Below, piece by piece: positions 6,043 to 11,543 of a DNA stretch of 13,297 bases (position 1 is the first letter of the stretch; each line of letters begins with the position of its first letter). The stretch is from Gemmatimonadota bacterium (GTDB lineage: Bacteria > Gemmatimonadota > Gemmatimonadetes > Longimicrobiales > Gaopeijiaceae). The stretch spans positions 1-13,297 of the forward strand of contig PWZC01000325.1 in the NCBI GenBank assembly GCA_003567615.1. The letters run 5' to 3'. A program made the position numbers and the translations under genes. Below the pieces are notes generated by a model. That model was not told the DNA's origin. It searched no databases and saw nothing but the letters and a program-made list of their open reading frames with translations.

Positions 6043-7689
6043 ATGGATTCGTTCGACCAATTGGGCCTCGGCCCCGAGTTGCTGGAGGCCCTCACAGCCG
6101 AGGGCATCGAGGTCCCCTCGGGACTTCAGGCCGACGCCATCCCCGTTCTCGTGCGAGGAAATCCGGCGGTGCTCCGGGCCGGTCCCGGTGCCGGCGCCAC
6201 GGTGGCCTACGGTACGGCCCTGCTGGCCCGCCTCGAAGCCGGTGGGGGCCGGCCGGCGGCGGTGGTTCTCACCAGCACCGCCGAATCGGCCGTCGCAATC
6301 GCCCGTTCGCTGGCCCGGTTGGGACTTGCCACCGGTCACCGATGTGCGGCCCTGGCCCCTGGGTGGGCCCTGCCCGGCCACGCGGATCTGCTGGTGGCGA
6401 CGCCGGAAGACCTGAGCGCTGCGGTTCGAGCCGCCGAGGTGAAGTTGGATGGGCTCGAGGCGCTGGTACTGGACGGTGCCGGATTTCTGCTGGAAGGAGA
6501 TGGACCCGCCCGGATCGAACTCATTCTGGAAGCTGCGGAATCCGATGGGTGGCAGGGAATCGTGGTGGCCGATCCCCTCACGCCCGCCGTGCGGGAGTGG
6601 GTCGACGCCAACCTTCGCCGTGCCGTCTTCCTCCCCTCCGAGGCCGCCGGTGACGACGCCGCCGAGGCGCCTGTTGAACGCGGGGACATCCTCCTCCACG
6701 TGGTGGAACGGCCCGATGTACTCCGGGATCCGGTAGGGCTGGTGGACCGTCTTCTGGATGAGGAGATCCACCACGTCCTCCTCTTCTGCCGCTCCGAGGA
6801 CCGGGCCGCCGACGCCGGCGATCTGCTCACGCTGCACGGCTTCGTCGCGGGGATGCCCGGGGACCCGGAGACACCGGTCTGGCTGGGACTCGATGCGTTG
6901 TCGGATCGAAAGAGGGTGGATGAGGCAGGGATCGCTCCTGAGCGGGTCGCCACCGTATCGCTGGACCTCCCCCTGGACACCGACACCCTCGATCGGAGGC
7001 ACGGCGGCCGTCGGGGACAGGCAGTCTGCGTGGCCGAGCCCCGGGAACTCCCCCACCTCCGACGTCTGGCTCGCGAGGCCGGGTACCGCCTTCGCCCCCT
7101 TCCCTCACCGGCATCTCCGGGGCACGATGCGGTGACGACGTTCCGGGCCGGGGTCCGCGAGGCCCTGGAAACCCGCGACCTGGCCGCGTACACGACGCTC
7201 CTGGAGCCACTCCTCGAAGAGTGGTCCGGAGTCGAAGTGGCGGCCGCCCTGGCCGCGCTACTCCGGGATCGCGGCTTCCGGCCCGCCTCCACTGCGACAG
7301 ACGCCTCCCCTCCGGCCGGCGAGGGCACGCTCGCCCAGTCGCCTTCGGTCCGTCCCCGTCCCCCGGCATTCACCCGGTTGTTTCTCAGCGTCGGGAGCCG
7401 GGACGGCGTCGGTCCTGGGGATCTCCTTGGAGCCATTACCGGAGAGGCAGGCGTTCAGGGAGAGCAGGTGGGCCGCATCGACATCCGGGACACCTTTGCC
7501 CGGGTGGAGGTGGCGGACACCGTAGCGGGAAAGGTCATCCAGGCGCTGAACGGGACCTCCATCCGGGGCCGGAGCGTCCGCGTCGACTTCGATCGCGGAA
7601 CGGGGGGTGCGAGGGAGCGGGGCCCAGGCGGTGGTCGGGATCGGGGCCCAGGCGGCCCCCCACGCCGGAAGGGGCCGCCGAGCCGCTGA
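6043..7689 (+). CDS. Degenerate DEAD-box protein (pseudo-helicase) with DbpA-type RNA-binding domain
   Basis: 548 residues from ATG 6043 (MDSFDQLGLGPELL, matching the usual DEAD-box N-terminus). The DeaD/DbpA-like layout is recognisable, but the ATPase motifs are lost: Walker A reads AGPGAGAT (46-53) with Ala52 replacing the essential Lys; DEAD reads DGAG (144-147); TPGR reads TPED (120-123); SAT is replaced by ADP (176-178); motif V is absent or shortened; and HRIGRTGR is reduced to RRHGGRRG (318-325). Motif IV-like HVLLFCRS (244-251) remains. The C-terminal domain (about 442-516: FTRLFLSVGSRDGV, GDLLGAI, VGRIDI, FARVEV, IRGRSVRV) matches the DbpA RNA-binding domain closely, followed by a basic RGG-like tail. 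It is therefore predicted to bind RNA, probably rRNA or structured RNA, without ATP-driven unwinding. The frame is intact over 1.6 kb with normal codon bias, which argues against a pseudogene. An in-frame ATG at 5941 would add 34 Ala/Pro-rich residues and overlap the preceding gene. Confidence 0.88.
   Translation: MDSFDQLGLGPELLEALTAEGIEVPSGLQADAIPVLVRGNPAVLRAGPGAGATVAYGTALLARLEAGGGRPAAVVLTSTAESAVAIARSLARLGLATGHRCAALAPGWALPGHADLLVATPEDLSAAVRAAEVKLDGLEALVLDGAGFLLEGDGPARIELILEAAESDGWQGIVVADPLTPAVREWVDANLRRAVFLPSEAAGDDAAEAPVERGDILLHVVERPDVLRDPVGLVDRLLDEEIHHVLLFCRSEDRAADAGDLLTLHGFVAGMPGDPETPVWLGLDALSDRKRVDEAGIAPERVATVSLDLPLDTDTLDRRHGGRRGQAVCVAEPRELPHLRRLAREAGYRLRPLPSPASPGHDAVTTFRAGVREALETRDLAAYTTLLEPLLEEWSGVEVAAALAALLRDRGFRPASTATDASPPAGEGTLAQSPSVRPRPPAFTRLFLSVGSRDGVGPGDLLGAITGEAGVQGEQVGRIDIRDTFARVEVADTVAGKVIQALNGTSIRGRSVRVDFDRGTGGARERGPGGGRDRGPGGPPRRKGPPSR
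7618..7655 (+). repeat. Direct 14-base repeat in the RGG-like tail
   Basis: CGGGGCCCAGGCGG occurs at 7618-7631 and 7642-7655, 24 bases apart and in the same reading frame. It encodes RGPGG twice in the basic tail of the pseudo-helicase. It resembles the repeat-built tail of the upstream 107-residue protein. Confidence 0.75.
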
Positions 7690-7709
7690 CCCAGCGCCCC
7701 CCCGAAGCC

Positions 7710-7747
7710 AAGGGGCCGCACCCCGGATTTCCGGGATGCGGCCCCTT
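7710..7747. terminator. Long hairpin between convergent genes, probable two-way terminator
   Basis: A 17-base arm (AAGGGGCCGCACCCCGG, 7710-7726) pairs with 7731-7747 with a single C/A mismatch around an ATTT loop. It lies 21 bases after the pseudo-helicase stop and 50 bases past the HU stop on the other strand, so it is placed to end both transcripts. There is no long T run after either arm, only TT, so intrinsic termination is likely but not textbook. Confidence 0.75.
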
Positions 7748-7796
7748 CTGCTACACTGCTGCCTCGAAACCGAGGCCTACCGGGGAGAGCCCCGAC

Positions 7797-8081
7797 TTAC
7801 TTCACCGCGTCCTTCAACCCCTTGCCCGCCCGGAATCCGGGGGTCTTGGTGGCAGCGATCTCGATGCTCTCACCGGTGCGGGGGTTACGACCGGTGCGGG
7901 CCTTCCGCTCCTTGGTCTCGAACGTCCCGAACCCGGTGATCTGCACACGCTTCCCCTCGCCCAGGGCGCTCGCGATGATGCCTTTGTCGGTGTCGAAGAG
8001 CGCGTCGATCGCCTCTCCGGCCTGGGCCTTGGTCATGCCGGCATGTTCGGACAGGGCGTCCACGAGCTCGGACTTGTTCAT
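7797..8081 (-). CDS. HU-family histone-like DNA-binding protein
   Basis: 94 residues, the normal HU length. It should form a dimer that bends and compacts DNA non-specifically in the nucleoid. The helical N-terminal half starts MNKSELVDALSEHAGMTKAQ. The hallmark GFGTFETKERKARTGRNP lies at 50-67, and the DNA-contacting arm runs on to the basic C-terminus (PGFRAGKGLKDAVK). The Pro in the RNPRTG tip of the arm, which intercalates into DNA, is present. The ATG at 8081 is chosen because GAGGAG sits eight bases upstream. A GTG nine bases further upstream (8090) overlaps that ribosome site and is rejected. The gene stands alone, with a long leader and its own promoter likely. It is convergent with the pseudo-helicase. 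Confidence 0.97.
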   Translation of the reverse strand: MNKSELVDALSEHAGMTKAQAGEAIDALFDTDKGIIASALGEGKRVQITGFGTFETKERKARTGRNPRTGESIEIAATKTPGFRAGKGLKDAVK

Positions 8082-8089
8082 GAGCTTCA

Positions 8090-8095
8090 CTCCTC
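8090..8095 (-). promoter_or_regulatory. Ribosome-binding site of the HU gene
   Basis: On the minus strand GAGGAG lies eight bases before ATG 8081. It is one of the strongest Shine-Dalgarno sequences in the window, as expected for an abundant protein, and it decides the HU start. Confidence 0.8.
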
Positions 8096-8153
8096 GGTTA
8101 GGTAATGTTCAGGGGACCGCCCATTCTGGACGGCGCCGATTGCTGGCGAATAT

Positions 8154-8181
8154 CGAATAACAAAAGCACCTCCGACGCCAA
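8154..8181 (-). promoter_or_regulatory. Possible promoter of the HU gene
   Basis: On the minus strand TTGGCG (8176-8181) is followed after 16 bases by TATTCG (8154-8159), within a short A/T-rich patch (8149-8167) in otherwise G+C-rich DNA. It would give an HU leader of about 65 bases. An imperfect inverted repeat (8176-8191) overlaps the -35. This is recognition by eye only. Confidence 0.4.
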
Positions 8182-8359
8182 GCGTTCGGCGCGGTGCCCA
8201 TCCCCTTCCGACCAAGCCACCGGGACTTGCCGGGCAGAGGCTGGAAGAACGCTATAGTGGCCTGCCGAGGGCGTCAAGAGAGATCCCAAGCCGAGATCCC
8301 GCCTGATTCCAAGCTTTTCGGCCGATTCCGGACCCCCGACCGGGACCCGGGAGCGATCC

Positions 8360-8566
8360 TCAGATGGGGTCCGCGTCCAGGGCACCCCAGAGGCGGACCA
8401 CCACCCAACCCAGTCCCATGACCAGCGCCGCCGGGATCGCCAGGAGCAGGGCCAGGAGGACCAGGACGAAGATGGGAACCAGGATCGGGGCCAGGAGACC
8501 GCCAATGATGTTGAGCGCCGCCAGGACGAGGATCCCCACCACCAGGAACTTGAGGAGGGTAAGCAT
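8360..8566 (-). CDS. Small two-helix membrane protein
   Basis: 68 residues from ATG 8566, with GGAG eight bases upstream. The ORF is open upstream for 23 more codons, but those residues are not hydrophobic and lack a better start. From Leu7 to Val57 there is no charged residue. The run (GILVLAALNIIGGLLAPILVPIF and on) is long enough for two membrane helices with a Gly/Pro break near 22-31. Only Lys6, Arg58, Asp64 and Asp66 are charged. I do not recognise a family; small hydrophobic proteins of this sort are often inner-membrane stress or envelope proteins. It is divergent from the zinc-ribbon gene (102 bases apart) and reads toward the HU promoter region. Function is unknown. Confidence 0.7.
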   Translation of the reverse strand: MLTLLKFLVVGILVLAALNIIGGLLAPILVPIFVLVLLALLLAIPAALVMGLGWVVVRLWGALDADPI

Positions 8567-8668
8567 CGTGGGTACTCCATGGGTTGCAGGTTTTCGGGGG
8601 AGGGGAGCCGGAAGTCGCTCGCCCCACCTGTTCATCCCTACGAGGCGGATGGGCGGTCGGTTTCAGCC

Positions 8669-8923
8669 ATGACGAAGCGAGAGATCTTCTCACGGCTGGA
8701 GTTGGCGGCTCTCCGGGAATCCCTGGATCGGGGCAACTCTCTTCTGTGCCCTCGCTGCCAGGTCCCCATGGAGTCCCGCTCCATCCCCCGCCCTCCCGGG
8801 GTTTCCTACGTGCGCCGACGCCGCTGGCACCTGTGCCCCTCCTGCGGAAGGAGCGCCGTCCTCGATCTCCCCCGCCCCGACTCCACCTCCGACGAAGCCG
8901 GCGGCGAATCGTCTCGGAAGTGA
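8669..8923 (+). CDS. Small zinc-ribbon protein
   Basis: 84 residues. CPRC (27-30) and CPSC (56-59) form a four-Cys zinc ribbon. The linker between them is basic (RRRRWH, 49-54), and the tail is acidic and Ser-rich. No other domain is seen. Such proteins commonly bind nucleic acid or act as structural partners; no specific role can be read. The ATG at 8669 is chosen because it lies just before a helical segment (REIFSRLELAALRESL); the ribosome site is weak. The stop (8921-8923) overlaps an in-frame GTG (8920) of the next gene, so this may be the first gene of the RimK cluster. Confidence 0.65.
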   Translation: MTKREIFSRLELAALRESLDRGNSLLCPRCQVPMESRSIPRPPGVSYVRRRRWHLCPSCGRSAVLDLPRPDSTSDEAGGESSRK

Positions 8924-9009
8924 CTATCTTTCCGCTTCCCATCCGGGATCCGCGCCCCTGCCTCGACGGCGTCCGATTCCCCCCGACCACCCCCGAGAGC
9001 CCCACTGGA

Positions 9010-9558
9010 ATGCCCCGCCGCCCCCCCCATGAACCTTCCCCCTCGGGTGAACCGGCCCGCCGCATCGACGCGGCCGCCCGCAGTGGAAGGCCCCTCCGCG
9101 ACGAAGCGCTCTGCCGGGTCGGATGGCGGGAATGGATCGTCCTCCCCTCAGGTCCCACCCTCCCCATCAAGGTGAAGGTGGACACCGGTGCCCGTTCGTC
9201 GGCTCTCCACGCCACGGGCATCGAGCCGGCCGGCCAGGGCCTCCTGCGCTTCACCGTCCATCCCCATCAGCGCCGGAGTGGGGATGAAGTGGAACTCGTG
9301 GCTCCCCTTGTGGACCACCGGGAGGTTCGAAGCTCCAGCGGCATTGCCGAACCCCGTCCAACGGTGCGGCTCGAGGTGGCGCTGGGCCCCCATCGCTGGC
9401 CGGTGGAGGTTACCCTTACACGGCGGGACCGCATGGGCTTCCGCATGCTTCTGGGACGGACCGCCCTTCGCGGCCGGTTCCTCGTCGATCCGGGAGCATC
9501 CTTTCTTCACGGACACGGGGACCCCCGGGAACCCCACACCCTCGGGAACACCCCATGA
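9010..9558 (+). CDS. RimB-type 'ATP-dependent zinc protease' domain protein (PF05618)
   Basis: About 182 residues from ATG 9010. The domain (about 35-166) has the family's VDTGARSSALHA (57-68), a retropepsin-like DTG-A motif, and the second hallmark MGFRMLLGRTALRGRFLVDPGASFL (142-166). Although called a zinc protease, the family has an aspartyl-protease-like fold. It is typically encoded beside RimK-type ligases, where it is thought to remove or process the added amino-acid tail. Here the RimK gene overlaps its stop by ATGA (9555-9558). The start is uncertain. GTG 8920 is in frame, overlaps the zinc-ribbon stop by GTGA and would add 30 Pro-rich residues. That overlap style is common in this window, but ATG 9010 is nearer the conserved domain. 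Neither has a strong ribosome site. Confidence 0.85.
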   Translation: MPRRPPHEPSPSGEPARRIDAAARSGRPLRDEALCRVGWREWIVLPSGPTLPIKVKVDTGARSSALHATGIEPAGQGLLRFTVHPHQRRSGDEVELVAPLVDHREVRSSSGIAEPRPTVRLEVALGPHRWPVEVTLTRRDRMGFRMLLGRTALRGRFLVDPGASFLHGHGDPREPHTLGNTP

Positions 9559-10454
9559 AAATCGGTATTCTCTCGCGCAAGGCCTCCCTCTATTCCACCT
9601 CCCGCCTGGTCGAGGCGGCGCGGGAACGCGGTCACGACGTCCGGGTCGTGAACTACCTCCGCTGCTACATGGACATCACGGCCCGCCGCCCGTCCGTGAT
9701 CTATCAGGACCTGGTGGCCGACCGGAACGCCGTGGAAGAGGAGCTGAGCTTCGACGCCGTGATCCCTCGGATCGGCGCCTCCTATACCTACTACGGATCG
9801 GCCGTTGTCCGACAGTTCGAGATGAAGGGGGTATTCAGCGTGAACCCCTCCGAAGCCATCCTCCGCTCCAGGGACAAGCTCCACTCCATGCAGATCCTCT
9901 CCCGGGCCGGGGTCGGGCTTCCCACCTCCACCTTTGCCCATTCCACCCGCCACACCAAGGGTGTCCTGGACCGGGTGGGCGGACCCCCCGTCATCGTGAA
10001 GCTCCTGGAGGGGACCCAGGGGGTGGGCGTTGTGCTGGCCGAGACCCGGAAGGCCGCCGAGTCCGTCATCGCCGCCTTCCGCCAACTCGACGCCAACATC
10101 CTGGTCCAGGAGTTCATCAAGGAGGCCGGCGGGGAGGACCTGCGCGCCCTGGTCATCGGCAGTCGGGGGGTGGCCGCCATGATCCGCCACGCCGCTCCCG
10201 GGGAGTTCCGGTCCAACCTCCATCAGGGCGGCACCGCCGAGGCCGTGGAGCTCTCCCAGGATGAACGCCGGACCGCCGTCCATGCCGCCCGCGCCATGGG
10301 GCTCTCGGTTGCCGGGGTCGACATGCTCCGCTCCAACCGGGGACCGGTGGTGCTGGAGGGGAACTCGTCGCCGGGACTGGAGGGCGTGGAGGGTGCGTCC
10401 GGCGTCGATGTGGCCGGACGCATCATCGAGTACATCGAACGGAAGGGCCGGTGA
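9555..10454 (+). CDS. rimK: RimK-type ATP-grasp amino-acid ligase
   Basis: 299 residues, cytoplasmic, the normal RimK length. The family joins amino acids, classically glutamate to the C-terminus of ribosomal protein S6, through an acyl-phosphate made with ATP. The pre-ATP-grasp domain (1-95) contains MKIGILSRKASLYSTSRL and FDAVIPRIGASYTYYG. ATP-grasp marks are Lys108 (RDK), VKLLEGTQGVGV from 148 with Lys149, VQEFIKEAGGEDLR 184-197, RSNLHQGG 219-226 with metal/substrate residues, GVDML 254-258, and LEGNSSPGLEG 267-277 with Glu268 and Asn270. Acceptor and added residue cannot be read from sequence. RimK relatives also make glutamate tails on cofactors such as F420 or tetrahydromethanopterin, or di- and oligopeptides. 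It is coupled to both neighbours by 4-base overlaps. Confidence 0.95.
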   Translation: MKIGILSRKASLYSTSRLVEAARERGHDVRVVNYLRCYMDITARRPSVIYQDLVADRNAVEEELSFDAVIPRIGASYTYYGSAVVRQFEMKGVFSVNPSEAILRSRDKLHSMQILSRAGVGLPTSTFAHSTRHTKGVLDRVGGPPVIVKLLEGTQGVGVVLAETRKAAESVIAAFRQLDANILVQEFIKEAGGEDLRALVIGSRGVAAMIRHAAPGEFRSNLHQGGTAEAVELSQDERRTAVHAARAMGLSVAGVDMLRSNRGPVVLEGNSSPGLEGVEGASGVDVAGRIIEYIERKGR

Positions 10455-11494
10455 CGGCACGGGACGCCCGATCCGAGGCCGCGCGTGGGGCCACCCCGGT
10501 GAAGGTGGCGGGGCAGATGATCCAGCCTGGAGAACGGCGCCGGATCGAACTCCCCACCGGGGTCCTGGCCACCGGCAGCGCCCTTCCGCTCCCCCTGGAG
10601 GTTCTCCATGGCACCCGGCCGGGCCCGAGGATCTGGATGAGCGCCGCCATCCACGGCGATGAGCTGAACGGGGTTGAGATCATCCGGAAACTCCTGTCGG
10701 AACTGAATCCACACCGCCTGTCCGGGACGATCCTGGCCGTCCCCATCGTGAATGTGCAGGGCTTCCTCCTGGAGTCCCGCTACCTCCCGGACCGACGCGA
10801 CCTGAACCGGTCCTTCCCCGGGTCTCCACGGGGCTCCATGGCTTCGCGCCTGGCCCACCTCTTCATGCAGGAAGTGGTGCGGGGGTGCTCCCTGGGACTG
10901 GATCTCCACACCGGATCGGACCAGCGGACCAATCTGCCCCAGATCCGGGCCGACCTGTCGGATCCCGAGACCGCCCGCCTTGCTCGGGCCTTCGGAGCCC
11001 CCATCCTGATCCATGCCGGCCTGCGGGACGGCTCCCTGCGAGCGGCGGCCACCGCGGGGGACACTCGGGTCCTGGTGTTCGAAGGAGGGGAGGCGCGCCG
11101 CTTCGACCGGAGTGTCATCGAGGCCGGCACATCCGGCGTCTTGCGGGTTCTCCGGGAACTGGGGATGAGGGGAAGCGGCCCCATCCCACCCACACAGCCT
11201 TCCCTCGAATCGAGGAGCACCTCCTGGGTCCGAGCCGGCAGGGGCGGCCTCCTCCGGCTGGACGTGGACCTGGGCGAACGGGTTGAGAAGGGTCGGCGGA
11301 TCGGGGTCATCCGGGATGCCTTCGGAGACCATGCCCTCCCGGTCCGGAGCAACCGGTCCGGGGTGGTGGTGGGGCTCACCCGGAGTCCCACGGTGAATCG
11401 GGGAGATGCGCTGGTGCACCTGGCCACGTTGGAGGGGTCGGTACGTCCCTCGGCTCCGCCGGCTGCGACCCTGAACCCCGATGAGGACCCGTGA
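10451..11494 (+). CDS. Succinylglutamate desuccinylase/aspartoacylase-family (M14) metallohydrolase
   Basis: 347 residues from GTG 10451, which overlaps the RimK stop by GTGA. It is a zinc-dependent hydrolase of the AspA/AstE branch of the carboxypeptidase A fold. Zinc ligands are His68 and Glu71 (HGDELNG) and His153 (LDLHTG); substrate-binding DLNRSFPG is at 117-124; the likely catalytic Glu211 is in VFEGGE. A C-terminal beta-barrel domain (about 258-327: GDLVDLGE-like turns, VEKGRRIGVIRD, GVVVGL, VNRGDALVHLA) is typical of the AstE-like branch. The family removes acyl or aminoacyl groups from amino acids. Beside a RimK ligase and a RimB-type protein it is likely to cleave the ligase product or recycle its amino acid; this is inference. 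Arginine-succinyl degradation (AstE proper) is unlikely because no ast genes are present. The last 20 residues are Pro/Ala-rich. Confidence 0.9.
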   Translation: MTARDARSEAARGATPVKVAGQMIQPGERRRIELPTGVLATGSALPLPLEVLHGTRPGPRIWMSAAIHGDELNGVEIIRKLLSELNPHRLSGTILAVPIVNVQGFLLESRYLPDRRDLNRSFPGSPRGSMASRLAHLFMQEVVRGCSLGLDLHTGSDQRTNLPQIRADLSDPETARLARAFGAPILIHAGLRDGSLRAAATAGDTRVLVFEGGEARRFDRSVIEAGTSGVLRVLRELGMRGSGPIPPTQPSLESRSTSWVRAGRGGLLRLDVDLGERVEKGRRIGVIRDAFGDHALPVRSNRSGVVVGLTRSPTVNRGDALVHLATLEGSVRPSAPPAATLNPDEDP

Positions 11495-11543
11495 CCTCGT
11501 TGACCCATGGCGGCCCGTTCTCGCTCCGTCCCCCGGCGCGACG

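Noticed and set aside
5770..7056. 428-codon minus-strand frame opposite the 107-residue and pseudo-helicase genes
   Set aside because: No recognisable domain, low-complexity composition, and the plus-strand frames carry clear protein homology.
6043..7689. The degenerate helicase as a decaying pseudogene
   Set aside because: No stop or frameshift over 548 codons, G/C-biased third positions throughout, and a well-kept C-terminal domain argue for selection on the protein.
8274..9254. 326-codon minus-strand frame spanning the small membrane protein, zinc ribbon and protease start
   Set aside because: Arg/Gly/Pro-rich translation with no motif; it overlaps three genes with recognisable features.
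10451..11494. AstE of the arginine succinyltransferase pathway
   Set aside because: No other ast gene is in the window, and it is coupled to a RimK-type ligase, so only the family is called.
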